Shown here: in pieces, positions 56,166-64,000 of the stretch | Numbering within the stretch: the stretch's first letter is position 1 | Layout of the letters: every line of letters starts with the position of its first letter | Origin: Stutzerimonas kunmingensis | Lineage (GTDB): Bacteria > Pseudomonadota > Gammaproteobacteria > Pseudomonadales > Pseudomonadaceae | Length of the DNA: 64,000 nucleotides | Assembly: GCF_002929225.1 (NCBI RefSeq) | Contig: NZ_PISM01000022.1 | Span: 620,001 to 684,000, forward strand | Reading direction: 5' to 3' | Program-made: the position numbers and the translations under genes | The notes under the pieces: generated by a model | What the model was told of the DNA's origin: nothing | The model's database searches: none | Seen by the model: the letters and a program-made list of their open reading frames with translations, nothing else

Positions 56166-58334
56166 ATGCAGCAGCGCCCGTCTTTCGAAAGTCTGTTCCG
56201 GCTATCCCCGAATGCTTATGTCCTGCTTGATCGTGACCTGGTCATTCTGGATGCGAATGCCGCTTACCTGACGCTTACCGGGCGAAAGCTGACGGATATC
56301 CAGGGTCAGCGCCTTCATGAAGCTTTCGCTGCCGATCCGCTCAGTCCCGAGATGACCCGAGTGCAAGAGTTGCTCGATTCGTTTGCGCGGGTGCTCAGCC
56401 GCAAGGCGGTCGATACGTTGCCGGTGATTCGTTACTCCATCGCGCGACAAACGCCGCTTGGCCCGGTTTACGAGGATCGTTACTGGAGCGCCACGCACAC
56501 GCCAATCCTGGATGAGCAGGGAGAGGTCGTTGCGATTCTGCAGCACACCTCGGACATTACCGAGCTGCAGGCAATGAAAGACTCGTTGAGTCAGGCGGCA
56601 GCCGGTCGGCAGCCCTTGCAGCAGTTGGAGCAAGGCGTAATGTCCCGTGCCAGGCTGCTGCAGTCCGAAGGCGAGCAGCTGCGCCGTCTGTTCGCGCAGG
56701 CGCCTGGGTTCGTCTGCTTTCTGCGCGGCCCTGATCATGTATATGAATTGGTCAATGATGCCTATCGGCAGGTCACCGGGCACCGTCAGCTGCTTGGCAA
56801 GACGGTTCGCGAGGGATTGCCCGAGATCGAGGGGCAGGCCCTCATCGGTCTGCTCGACGAGGTCTATCGCACCGGTCAGCCGTATGTCGGCAAACGTGTA
56901 TCGCTGTTCCTGAGACGCCATCCGGACAAGGAGCCACAGGAAGCGATTCTGGATTTCGTTTTGCAGCCGATCGTCGAGAACGACGGCGGGGTCATTGGCA
57001 TCTTTGTTCAAGGGCAGGATGTGACCGAGCAGCAGCGCAACGAGGCGGAGCTGCAGCGTTATCGCGATCACCTGGAAGAGCTGGTCCGTGAGCGAACCCT
57101 GGCGCTGCAGCAAAGTGAGGCCGAGCGACAGGTGGCCGAGCAGGCCCTGCAGCAGGCTCAGCGGTTGGAGGCAGTGGGCAAGCTGACTGGTGGCATCGCA
57201 CACGATTTCAACAACATGCTGCAGATCATCGGAGGCAACCTGCAGCTGCTGCGGCGTGGTCTCGGTAGCGATCAGACTGCAGCGCGACGGTTGGACTCGG
57301 CCGTCAGCGGGGTCGAGAAGGGTGCGCGTCTGGCGTCGCAGCTGCTGGCTTTCGCCAGCCGCCAACCATTGCTGCCGCGCCAGGTGCACTTGCCGGAGCT
57401 GCTTGAGCAGATGCACGAGCTGCTAAATGGGGCGTTGGGTTCGGCGGTACAGCTGGAGCTGGAGGTGCTGGGCGAGCCATGGCCGGTGTTCGCCGATGTC
57501 GGCAATCTACAGAGCGTAGTGTTGAACCTCGCTTCCAACGCGCGCGATGCGATGGCGGGTAGCGGACGTGTGGTGCTGCGTCTGGAGAATCGCCAGCTGG
57601 GCGAGGATGCGCCTGGCAACTCGCGTGGCGATTACGTCCTGCTCAGTGTCATCGACGAGGGCGGCGGCATGAGTGACGACGTGCGCGCACGGGCATTCGA
57701 ACCCTTCTTCACCACCAAGCAGGACAGCAATGCCTCCGGTCTCGGCTTGAGCATGGTTTATGGATTCGTCAAGCAGAGCGGTGGCTTCGTTACGCTGGAG
57801 AGCGGCGAGCGCGGTGGTACCGCCGTGCATGTGCATTTGCCGCGCTGCGTCGATGACGGGCAGCGGCAGGGCGCGGGAGGTGAACTCTCGGCAGGTCCGG
57901 CCAAAGCGGTGGCGGGCGACCCGCAGCCTGACGATGTCGTGGAAAACCCCGCGGCCGATGATGCCAGTCTGAAGATCCTCTTCGTCGAGGATGACCCGAC
58001 CCTGCGCATGCTTACCGGTGAAGTGATGATGGAGCTAGGGCATCAGGTCGTCGCAAGCGAGACAGCGGAAGAGGCCCTGGAGGCGCTGGGGCAGCAGCCT
58101 TTCGACGTGCTGCTGACGGATGTCGGCCTAGCCGGGATGAGCGGAATCGATCTGGCGCGTGAAGCTAGTGCGCGTCACCCGAGGTTATCGCTGGTGATCG
58201 CCTCGGGCTATGCGGTCAATGCTTCGGATGTGGGTCTCGATCGGTTGCGTACCATGCTGAAGCCGTACGATATCCACCAGGTTCGCGAGCTGCTCGATGG
58301 TATTCGCGCCGAGCGTGCGGCGCTGCGCAACTGA
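56166..58334 (+). CDS. Hybrid PAS histidine kinase with C-terminal receiver
   Basis: About 722 residues and no membrane helix visible, so probably cytoplasmic. Two PAS domains come first: FESLFRLSPNAYVLLDRDLVILDANAAYLTLTGR near the start and FAQAPGFVCFLRGPDHVYELVNDAYRQVTGHRQLLG near residue 180. A coiled segment (ELVRERTLALQQSEAERQVAEQALQQAQRLEAVG) follows. The H-box is LTGGIAHDFNNMLQIIGG, of the HisKA type found in kinases of this class. HATPase_c has LNLASNARDAM (N-box), VIDEGGGMSDDVR and SGLGLSMVYGFVKQSGG. The receiver has LFVEDDPTLRML and a phospho-Asp in LLTDVGLAGMSGIDL. No partner regulator is adjacent. GGAGG precedes the ATG at 56166. Confidence 0.94.
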   Translation: MQQRPSFESLFRLSPNAYVLLDRDLVILDANAAYLTLTGRKLTDIQGQRLHEAFAADPLSPEMTRVQELLDSFARVLSRKAVDTLPVIRYSIARQTPLGPVYEDRYWSATHTPILDEQGEVVAILQHTSDITELQAMKDSLSQAAAGRQPLQQLEQGVMSRARLLQSEGEQLRRLFAQAPGFVCFLRGPDHVYELVNDAYRQVTGHRQLLGKTVREGLPEIEGQALIGLLDEVYRTGQPYVGKRVSLFLRRHPDKEPQEAILDFVLQPIVENDGGVIGIFVQGQDVTEQQRNEAELQRYRDHLEELVRERTLALQQSEAERQVAEQALQQAQRLEAVGKLTGGIAHDFNNMLQIIGGNLQLLRRGLGSDQTAARRLDSAVSGVEKGARLASQLLAFASRQPLLPRQVHLPELLEQMHELLNGALGSAVQLELEVLGEPWPVFADVGNLQSVVLNLASNARDAMAGSGRVVLRLENRQLGEDAPGNSRGDYVLLSVIDEGGGMSDDVRARAFEPFFTTKQDSNASGLGLSMVYGFVKQSGGFVTLESGERGGTAVHVHLPRCVDDGQRQGAGGELSAGPAKAVAGDPQPDDVVENPAADDASLKILFVEDDPTLRMLTGEVMMELGHQVVASETAEEALEALGQQPFDVLLTDVGLAGMSGIDLAREASARHPRLSLVIASGYAVNASDVGLDRLRTMLKPYDIHQVRELLDGIRAERAALRN

Positions 58335-58369
58335 ATGTCTAAAGCTGGTTAAATATTCACCAGTTCGCC

Positions 58370-58398
58370 TTGCGCCGCTGTCAGCCCTTCTCTAGAAT
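58370..58398 (+). promoter_or_regulatory. Sigma-70 promoter for the rpsF operon
   Basis: TTGCGC (58370-58375), a 17-bp spacer, then TAGAAT (58393-58398), about 115 bp before the rpsF start. A long leader with a hairpin follows. Confidence 0.6.
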
Positions 58399-58469
58399 GG
58401 CGCCCCTTGCCTGGACGGCAGGCGTTTGCGCGCCTACCTGCAAGCAAGACAACAAGTCATTCACTCCTT

Positions 58470-58492
58470 GCCTGACCGCTTAGTCGGCAGGC
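58470..58492 (+). promoter_or_regulatory. Possible S6:S18 autoregulatory leader hairpin
   Basis: GCCTG-A-CCG-CTTAGT-CGG-CAGGC forms a two-part stem with a single bulged A, 21 bases before the rpsF ATG. Many bacteria control rpsF-rpsR with a leader bound by the S6:S18 complex, containing CCG and a hairpin like this. Its position and content fit, but the identification is by resemblance only. Confidence 0.5.
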
Positions 58493-58513
58493 TGCAACCC
58501 GTAAGGAGCAATT

Positions 58514-58930
58514 ATGCGTCATTACGAAATCATCTTTCTGGTTCACCCGGACCAGAGCGAGCAGGTCGGCGGCATGGTGGAGCGTTACACCAAGCTGATC
58601 GAAGAAGACGGTGGCAAGATTCACCGCCTGGAAGACTGGGGCCGTCGTCAGCTGGCTTACGCCATCAACAACGTGCACAAGGCTCACTATGTGATGCTGA
58701 ACGTCGAGTGCAGTGGCAAGGCCCTGGCCGAGCTGGAAGACAACTTCCGCTACAACGACGCCGTCATCCGTAACCTGATCATTCGTCGCGACGAAGCCGA
58801 GACCGAACAGTCTGAAATGCTCAAGGCCGAGGAAAACCGTAGCGAGCGCCGCGAGCGTCGTGATCGCCCTGACAACACTGACGGCTCCAACGAGAGCGAC
58901 AGTGACAGCGATAACAACGCTGACGAGTAA
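58514..58930 (+). CDS. rpsF: 30S ribosomal protein S6
   Basis: A 138-residue S6. The body [94 protein letters not shown] is followed by a long acidic, Ser/Asp-rich tail ([18 protein letters not shown]). Such tails can receive extra Glu residues from RimK in enterics; RimK is not in the window. It is the first gene of rpsF-rpsR-DUF2232-rplI. GTAAGGAG precedes the start. Confidence 0.99.
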   Translation: MRHYEIIFLVHPDQSEQVGGMVERYTKLIEEDGGKIHRLEDWGRRQLAYAINNVHKAHYVMLNVECSGKALAELEDNFRYNDAVIRNLIIRRDEAETEQSEMLKAEENRSERRERRDRPDNTDGSNESDSDSDNNADE

Positions 58931-58958
58931 TCCACGGATCTATTGAGGAGCCTATTTC

Positions 58959-59189
58959 ATGGCACGTTTTTTCCGTCGTCGTAAGTTCTGCCGTTTCACC
59001 GCCGAAGGCGTGAAAGAGATCGACTACAAAGATCTCAACACCCTGAAGGCCTATATCTCCGAGACCGGCAAGATCGTTCCTAGCCGTATCACCGGAACCA
59101 AGGCACGTTATCAGCGTCAGCTGGCTACCGCTATCAAGCGCGCCCGCTACCTGGCCCTGCTGCCCTACACCGACAGCCACGGCCGTTGA
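58959..59189 (+). CDS. rpsR: 30S ribosomal protein S18
   Basis: A 76-residue basic protein: [74 protein letters not shown]. It has the usual S18 sequence and pairs with S6 on the small subunit platform. It lies 28 bp after rpsF with TGAGGAG upstream. Confidence 0.99.
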   Translation: MARFFRRRKFCRFTAEGVKEIDYKDLNTLKAYISETGKIVPSRITGTKARYQRQLATAIKRARYLALLPYTDSHGR

Positions 59190-59223
59190 TCCGGCTGGTC
59201 GACAGAAGTAAAGGATAAATCGC

Positions 59224-60117
59224 ATGCGTGCCCTGGCTGAGTTCATCATGCGCGGCCGTATGCAAGCCATCTTCGTGGTGGCGGGTGCTGCAGCGTTGCC
59301 CATGTTGTTCTGGCTGAGTGCAGCCGCGGGCTGCCTGGTGTTGTTGCGCCGTGGCCTCAACGATGCGTTGGGTGTGCTGGTCTGGGCGGTATTGCCGGCA
59401 CTGGCCTGGTGGTACTTCGGCGATCCGCGAACCCTGCTGGTATTGCTGGGCTCGCTGGGGCTGGCGTTACTGCTGCGCAGTCAGGCTTCGTGGGTGCGGG
59501 TGATGTTGTGCAGTGTGGGCCTTGGGCTGCTGTATGTCTGGGCTCTCGGTGCGGTGTTCGGCGAGCCCATTGCGGCGCTGGCCAGCGAACTGCAGAAAGT
59601 GTTGCCTGATGCATTGTCAGGCGCCTATCAGCAGCTTTCGGTGGAGGAGCGCGGACGCTTGGAGTCCTTGTTGGCACCGGTACTGACCGGCCTTCTGGCT
59701 GCACTGCTGCAGGTCGTCACCCTGCTTAGCCTGATGCTTGGTCGTTACTGGCAGGCAGCGTTGTACAACCCGGGCGGTTTCGGCAGTGAGTTTCGTACGC
59801 TGCGGTTCCCGCCACTGCTGGCGGTGCTGCTGCTGGTCGGCATGCTGCTTGGACCGAACCTGGGTGCGCAGCTGGCGGTTTTGACGCCGTTGTGCAGTGT
59901 ACCGCTGGTGTTTGCCGGTATCGCGCTAATGCACGGGCTGGTGGCTCAGGGGCGTCTGCCGCGATTCTGGCTGGTGGGGCTGTACGTCACGCTGGTGCTG
60001 TTCATGCAGTTGATTTATCCGTTACTGGCCGTTTTGGCCATTGTCGACAGTCTGTTTGATTTTCGTGGTCGCGCAGCCGGTAAGAATGGCGCGGGACCTG
60101 CGAACGGTGAAGGTTAA
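59224..60117 (+). CDS. DUF2232 inner-membrane protein
   Basis: A 297-residue protein, hydrophobic along its length with about eight membrane segments, such as MQAIFVVAGAAALPMLFWLSAAAGCLVLL, LLVLLGSLGLALLLRS, VMLCSVGLGLLYVWALGAVFG, LLQVVTLLSLMLGRYWQAALYNPGGFGSEF and LYVTLVLFMQLIYPLLAVLAIVD. It fits the DUF2232 family, which in pseudomonads sits between rpsR and rplI. The function is unknown; the fixed position in a ribosomal operon suggests a role in growth or envelope homeostasis, but that is only inference. It starts 34 bp after rpsR. Confidence 0.9.
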   Translation: MRALAEFIMRGRMQAIFVVAGAAALPMLFWLSAAAGCLVLLRRGLNDALGVLVWAVLPALAWWYFGDPRTLLVLLGSLGLALLLRSQASWVRVMLCSVGLGLLYVWALGAVFGEPIAALASELQKVLPDALSGAYQQLSVEERGRLESLLAPVLTGLLAALLQVVTLLSLMLGRYWQAALYNPGGFGSEFRTLRFPPLLAVLLLVGMLLGPNLGAQLAVLTPLCSVPLVFAGIALMHGLVAQGRLPRFWLVGLYVTLVLFMQLIYPLLAVLAIVDSLFDFRGRAAGKNGAGPANGEG

Positions 60118-60138
60118 AAGTTAAGAGGTAAGACTCAA

Positions 60139-60585
60139 ATGGAAGTCATCCTGCTGGAAAAAGTCGCAAACCTGGGCAACCTGGGCGACAAGGTAAACGT
60201 CAAGTCTGGTTACGGTCGCAACTACCTGCTGCCGCAGCGCAAGGCTACTGCTGCTACCGCAGCCAACATCGCCGAGTTCGAAGCTCGTCGTGCTGACCTG
60301 GAAAAAGCTGCTGCCGAGCGTAAGGCTTCTGCCGAAACTCGCGCCGCTCAGCTGGCCGAACTGGAAGTCACCATCACCGCTACCGCGGGCGATGAGGGCA
60401 AGCTGTTCGGTTCCATCGGCACTCACGACATCGCCGACGCACTGACCGCCTCTGGCGTTGAAGTAGCGAAGAGCGAAGTCCGTCTGCCGAACGGCACCAT
60501 CCGTCAGGTTGGTGAGTACGACGTAGCTGTGCACCTGCACACCGACGTCGAAGCGACCGTCAAGCTGATCGTCGTAGCCGGCTAA
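60139..60585 (+). CDS. rplI: 50S ribosomal protein L9
   Basis: A 148-residue L9 with the N-terminal RNA-binding domain [44 protein letters not shown] long connecting helix ([34 protein letters not shown]) and a C-terminal domain ([40 protein letters not shown]) follow. AAGAGGTAAG precedes the start. It ends the ribosomal operon, with a strong terminator following. Confidence 0.99.
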   Translation: MEVILLEKVANLGNLGDKVNVKSGYGRNYLLPQRKATAATAANIAEFEARRADLEKAAAERKASAETRAAQLAELEVTITATAGDEGKLFGSIGTHDIADALTASGVEVAKSEVRLPNGTIRQVGEYDVAVHLHTDVEATVKLIVVAG

Positions 60586-60624
60586 GCCATCGTCTGGCAC
60601 CGCTGGTGCCTGACGAGTAACATC

Positions 60625-60666
60625 GGGCACGTTTCCACGCGAGTGGAACGTGCCCTTTGTTTTTTT
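60625..60666 (+). terminator. Rho-independent terminator after rplI
   Basis: GGGCACGTTTCCAC pairs with GTGGAACGTGCCC around GCGA, with one unpaired T, followed by TTTGTTTTTTT. It separates rplI from dnaB. Confidence 0.9.
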
Positions 60667-60688
60667 GTAGTTTCGAATTCCGAGTGCC

Positions 60689-62083
60689 ATGAACGACATC
60701 AGTGTCCCCCAGCAATACGATCTGGAAACCGCAGCGCTCAAGGTACCGCCGCACTCCATCGAGGCAGAGCAGGCGGTGCTTGGCGGCCTGATGCTGGACA
60801 ACAATGCCTGGGAGCGCGTGCTTGATCAGGTATCCGATGGCGATTTCTATCGCCACGATCATCGCCTCATCTTCCGCGCCATCTTCACCCTGGCCGAGCG
60901 CAACTCGCCGTTCGACGTGGTCACCCTGTCCGAGCAACTGGACAAGGAAGGGCACCTGCCGCAGGTCGGCGGCCTGGCCTATCTCGGTGAGCTGGCGAAG
61001 AACACGCCTTCGGTGGCGAACATCAAGGCCTACGCGCAGATCATTCGCGAGCGCGCCACATTGCGCCAGCTGATCGGCATCAGCAACGAGATCGCCGACA
61101 GCGCCTACGCGCCACAGGGGCGTACCGGCGAAGAAATTCTCGACGAAGCCGAGCGCCTGATCTTCCAGATCGCCGAAGCGCGGCCCAAGACCGGCGGACC
61201 GATCGGCATCAACGACATCCTGGTCAAAGCCATCGATCGTATCGACACCCTCTTCAATGCGGGTGAGGCGATCACCGGCCTGTCCACCGGCTTTACCGAT
61301 CTCGACGAAGCCACCAACGGACTGCAACCGGCTGACCTGATCATCGTTGCCGGTCGTCCGTCCATGGGTAAGACGACATTCGCCATGAACCTTGTCGAGA
61401 ATGCCGTGCTGCGCACCGACAAGGCGGTACTGGTGTTTTCCCTGGAAATGCCCGCGGACTCCATCGTCATTCGTATGCTCGCTTCGCTCGGCCGCATCGA
61501 CCAGACCAAGGTCCGCGCAGGTAAGCTTGAGGACGACGACTGGCCACGGCTGACTTCCGCGGTGAATCTGCTCAACGACCGTAAGCTGTTCATCGACGAT
61601 ACCGCCGGTATCAGCCCGTCGGAGATGCGTGCGCGGACCCGGCGCCTGGCCCGTGAGCACGGCGAGATCGCCATGATCATGGTCGACTACCTGCAGCTGA
61701 TGCAGATCCCAGGCTCGAGCGGCGACAACCGGACCAACGAGATTTCCGAGATTTCGCGCTCGCTCAAGGGCCTCGCCAAGGAATTCAACTGTCCGGTGAT
61801 CGCCCTGTCGCAGCTCAACCGCTCGCTCGAACAGCGCCCCAACAAGCGCCCGGTGAACTCCGACTTGCGTGAATCGGGGGCAATCGAGCAGGACGCCGAC
61901 ATCATCATGTTCGTATACCGGGACGAGGTCTATCACCCCGAAACCGAGTACAAGGGCGTCGCCGAAATTATCATCGGCAAGCAGCGTAACGGTCCGATCG
62001 GCACAACGCGTCTGGCGTTCCTTGGCCGCTATTCACGCTTCGAGAACCTGGCACCGGGCAGCTACCAGTTCGACGACGAGTAA
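60689..62083 (+). CDS. dnaB: Replicative DNA helicase DnaB
   Basis: A 464-residue hexameric helicase at the replication fork. The N-terminal domain has PPHSIEAEQAVLGGLMLDNNAWERV. The RecA-like motor domain has GLSTGFTDLDEATNGLQPADLIIVAGRPSMGKTTFAMNLVENA (Walker A near residue 230), IAMIMVDYLQLMQIPG (Walker B), ALSQLNRSLEQRPNKRPVNSDLRESGAIEQDADIIMFVYRDEVYHP and the C-terminal IIIGKQRNGPIGTTRLAFLGRYSRFENL. No intein or insertion is present. It is followed by alr. Confidence 0.99.
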   Translation: MNDISVPQQYDLETAALKVPPHSIEAEQAVLGGLMLDNNAWERVLDQVSDGDFYRHDHRLIFRAIFTLAERNSPFDVVTLSEQLDKEGHLPQVGGLAYLGELAKNTPSVANIKAYAQIIRERATLRQLIGISNEIADSAYAPQGRTGEEILDEAERLIFQIAEARPKTGGPIGINDILVKAIDRIDTLFNAGEAITGLSTGFTDLDEATNGLQPADLIIVAGRPSMGKTTFAMNLVENAVLRTDKAVLVFSLEMPADSIVIRMLASLGRIDQTKVRAGKLEDDDWPRLTSAVNLLNDRKLFIDDTAGISPSEMRARTRRLAREHGEIAMIMVDYLQLMQIPGSSGDNRTNEISEISRSLKGLAKEFNCPVIALSQLNRSLEQRPNKRPVNSDLRESGAIEQDADIIMFVYRDEVYHPETEYKGVAEIIIGKQRNGPIGTTRLAFLGRYSRFENLAPGSYQFDDE

Positions 62084-62214
62084 GCGTAGCTGCTGTGGCG
62101 TTTTTGACGGCGGGCTGTATGTTGTTGCCGCCCGACTCAGCCGAACGCCAGCCTGCGCGGCCCGGTCCACAGGAGTAAGATTTCGCCCACCCGCCGTTGT
62201 ACAGGAAGAACTTC

Positions 62215-63291
62215 ATGCGTCCGCTGGTTGCCACGGTCGATCTGACCGCGCTTCGTCACAACTACCTGCTCGCCAAGCAATGCGCCCCGCAGCGCCAGGC
62301 GTTTGCCGTGGTCAAGGCCAATGCCTACGGGCATGGCGCACGGGAAGCGGTTACGGCGCTACGCGAGATTGCCGACGGCTATGCCGTGGCCTGCCTGGAA
62401 GAAGCGGAAGAGGTTCGCCTCAGTGCGCCCGATGCCCGCATCCTGCTGCTGGAAGGTTGCTTCGAGCCGGCTGAGTATTTGCGCGCCGCCGAGCTTGGGC
62501 TGGATGTTGCCATCCAGGATCAGCGTCAGGCCGATTGGTTGCTGGCGGCCGATCTGCCGCGGCCGTTGAATGTGTGGTTGAAGCTGGATTCGGGCATGCA
62601 CAGGCTGGGCTTCACCCTGCAAGGCCTGCGCGAATGCCATGCGCGGCTCAGGGGCAAGGCACAGATTGGCGAGCTCAACCTGATCAGCCACTTCGCCTGC
62701 GCCGATGAGCGCGGTCATGCCCTGACCGAGTTGCAGCTGGAGCGCTACAGCGAATTGCTGGCCCTGGAGTTCGATAACTGCTCGCTGGCCAACTCTGCCG
62801 CGGTGTTGACGTTGCCGCAGGCACATATGGCCTGGATTCGTCCCGGCATCATGCTTTATGGCGCCACGCCGTTCGCCGAACTGAGTGCGCAGGAACTTGG
62901 ATTGCGCCCGGTGATGACGCTGACCGGTGCCCTGATCGCCGTGCGTGATGTGTCCGAAGGTGAAAGTGTCGGCTATGGCGCCAGCTGGGTCGCGCAACGC
63001 GCCTCGCGAATCGGCACGGTCAGCTGCGGCTATGCCGATGGTTACCCGCGTACCGCGCCTTCGGGCACCTCGGTGGTGATTCATGGCCAGCGCGTACCGC
63101 TGGCCGGTCGGGTCTCGATGGACATGCTGGCGGTGGATCTCACCGATCTGCCGCAGGCGCAGGTAGGGGATGCCGTGGAGTTGTGGGGCGCGCAGATGCC
63201 AATCGACGAGCTGGCCCAGGCCTGCGGGACCATCGGCTACGAGCTGCTGACCAAGGTGACCGGGCGTGTACCGCGCCGCTACATCGGTTGA
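62215..63291 (+). CDS. alr: Alanine racemase
   Basis: A 358-residue PLP enzyme that makes D-alanine for peptidoglycan. The PLP lysine lies in AFAVVKANAYGHGAREAV near residue 34. The catalytic Tyr region is GESVGYGASWVAQRASRIGTVSCGYADGYPR, and the C-terminal beta domain has VPLAGRVSMDMLAVDLTD. HRLGFTL and WIRPGIMLYGATPF are other family marks. The ATG at 62215 has AGGAAG upstream. It follows dnaB by 131 bp, as in other pseudomonads, and overlaps the convergent cyclase gene by 13 bp. Whether this is the only alanine racemase (a DadX may exist elsewhere) cannot be seen. Confidence 0.97.
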   Translation: MRPLVATVDLTALRHNYLLAKQCAPQRQAFAVVKANAYGHGAREAVTALREIADGYAVACLEEAEEVRLSAPDARILLLEGCFEPAEYLRAAELGLDVAIQDQRQADWLLAADLPRPLNVWLKLDSGMHRLGFTLQGLRECHARLRGKAQIGELNLISHFACADERGHALTELQLERYSELLALEFDNCSLANSAAVLTLPQAHMAWIRPGIMLYGATPFAELSAQELGLRPVMTLTGALIAVRDVSEGESVGYGASWVAQRASRIGTVSCGYADGYPRTAPSGTSVVIHGQRVPLAGRVSMDMLAVDLTDLPQAQVGDAVELWGAQMPIDELAQACGTIGYELLTKVTGRVPRRYIG

Positions 63292-64000
63292 TCGGCGGGC
63301 CGTGCTTGCTCTTCCTGCTGGACCCAGTTCCCGCGCCCTTGATGCTTGGCTCGGTAGAGGGCCTCGTCGGCAGCTTTGTACAGCTGTGAAAATCCGTCGG
63401 CATGGCGTGGAAAGAATGCGGCGCCAACGCTAATCGTGACGGCCAGCGTGACGTCGCGGTAGGGCACCGGCTGCGACAGCTCGTGCAGCAGCCGCTCGGC
63501 GATCTGGGCGGCGTCTTGTTCGACATTCGGGCCGGTCAGCAGTACTGCAAATTCATCCCCACCCAGGCGTGCCGCCATGTCGCTGCTGCGCACCAGGTCG
63601 CGCAGGCGTTGACTGAGCGTACGCAGCAGCAGATCGCCGGCATCGTGGCCGTGGCCATCGTTGATGGGCTTGAAGTGGTCCAGGTCGATGAGCAGCAGGG
63701 CGATGGATTCACCGCGGCGTCGGGCATCGCTCAACGCCATCTCGACACGCTCGATGAGATAGCGCCGGTTGGGTAGCTCGGTCAGTGCGTCGTGAAAAGC
63801 GACCTGCTTCAGTTCGACTTCTCGTTCGCTGAGATGCCGGTTGGCTTCGGCGAGCTCGGCGGTGCGGGTTTCCACTGCCAGGCTGAGCTGCTCGGCACTG
63901 GCCTGAACCTGCCTCAGTCGCGCGCTCTTTTCCTGATCGGCATGCTCCAGCGCTGCTGCCCGTTCCTGCTTGAGGATCTGGATGCGGTAGGCCAGCGCGA
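63279..64000 (-). CDS. GGDEF diguanylate cyclase, N-terminus cut by window edge
   Basis: At least 239 residues of the C-terminal end of a larger protein. From the right edge come a helical/coiled stretch (AYRIQILKQERAAALEHADQEKSARLRQVQASAEQLSLAVETRTAELAEANRHL) and a GGDEF domain. The GGDEF domain has FHDALTELPNRRYLIERVEMAL, LLIDLDHFKPINDGHGHDAGD and the active-site RLGGDEFAVLLTG; an inhibitory RSSD lies five residues before it. It is therefore a likely active, feedback-inhibited cyclase. In P. aeruginosa a 7TMR-DISM/GGDEF protein (NicD) is encoded next to alr, and this looks like its counterpart, though the sensor part is out of view. It is convergent with alr, overlapping by 13 bp. Confidence 0.9.
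   Translation of the reverse strand, partial: ALAYRIQILKQERAAALEHADQEKSARLRQVQASAEQLSLAVETRTAELAEANRHLSEREVELKQVAFHDALTELPNRRYLIERVEMALSDARRRGESIALLLIDLDHFKPINDGHGHDAGDLLLRTLSQRLRDLVRSSDMAARLGGDEFAVLLTGPNVEQDAAQIAERLLHELSQPVPYRDVTLAVTISVGAAFFPRHADGFSQLYKAADEALYRAKHQGRGNWVQQEEQARPADQPM

Overview
The window is high-GC gammaproteobacterial chromosome. Gene content, gene order and intergenic repeats fit Pseudomonas sensu lato, most likely the Pseudomonas stutzeri group (Stutzerimonas). The clues are the nnr-tsaE-amiB-mutL-miaA-hfq-hflX-hflK-hflC superoperon, the rlmB/rpsF/rpsR/DUF2232/rplI/dnaB/alr block, the aldehyde dehydrogenase-eat-eutB-eutC order, a nocardamine-type siderophore cluster, and short GTAGGGTGG-type hairpin repeats between genes. 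The species name is inference. Coding density is very high: no stretch over about 300 bp lacks a gene, and no insertion sequence, prophage, integrase or CRISPR array is visible.

Layout. 1-7 kb holds single genes: a truncated lipoprotein gene, a DUF6515 protein, the helicase hrpB, a small periplasmic binding protein, a short-chain dehydrogenase, a VOC protein, a YciC-like membrane protein and a NYN-domain protein. 7-10.3 kb, minus strand, is the isoprenoid cluster xseB-ispA-dxs. 10.5-18.3 kb, minus strand, is a complete hydroxamate siderophore unit. It has an ECF sigma factor, then a PLP decarboxylase, an amine N-hydroxylase, an MFS exporter, an acyltransferase, an NIS synthetase and a ferric-siderophore reductase, mostly joined by ATGA overlaps. 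18.4-23.4 kb is a c-di-GMP signalling patch: a binding-protein lipoprotein overlapping a PAS-GGDEF-EAL protein, with a divergent dCACHE-GGDEF cyclase.

23.5-26.6 kb carries ppa, mtfA and a PhoD phosphatase. 26.6-33.4 kb, minus strand, is ethanolamine catabolism: an iron alcohol dehydrogenase, an aldehyde dehydrogenase, and eat-eutB-eutC with a good sigma-54 promoter before eat. Ethanolamine is imported by Eat, split by EutBC to acetaldehyde and ammonia, and the aldehyde is oxidised to acetate. 33.6-38 kb carries mpl, ubiX, a YceK-type lipoprotein and a second-type FtsH protease.

38-49.3 kb is queG (divergent) and the nnr to hflC superoperon for metabolite repair, tRNA modification, wall hydrolysis, mismatch repair, RNA chaperoning and membrane proteolysis control. 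It ends at a clear terminator and is followed by hisZ and purA. Two identical tRNA-Leu(CAG) genes lie on the minus strand at 52.2-52.5 kb with a recognisable promoter and terminator. Then come rnr-rlmB, a hybrid histidine kinase, the ribosomal protein operon rpsF-rpsR-DUF2232-rplI, dnaB, alr and the 3' part of a diguanylate cyclase cut by the window end.

Most of this is ordinary core genome. The parts worth a second look are the siderophore operon with its lone sigma factor, the binding-protein/GGDEF-EAL gene pair, the extra FtsH, the solitary hybrid kinase and several intergenic structures. I did not see a convincingly undescribed system.
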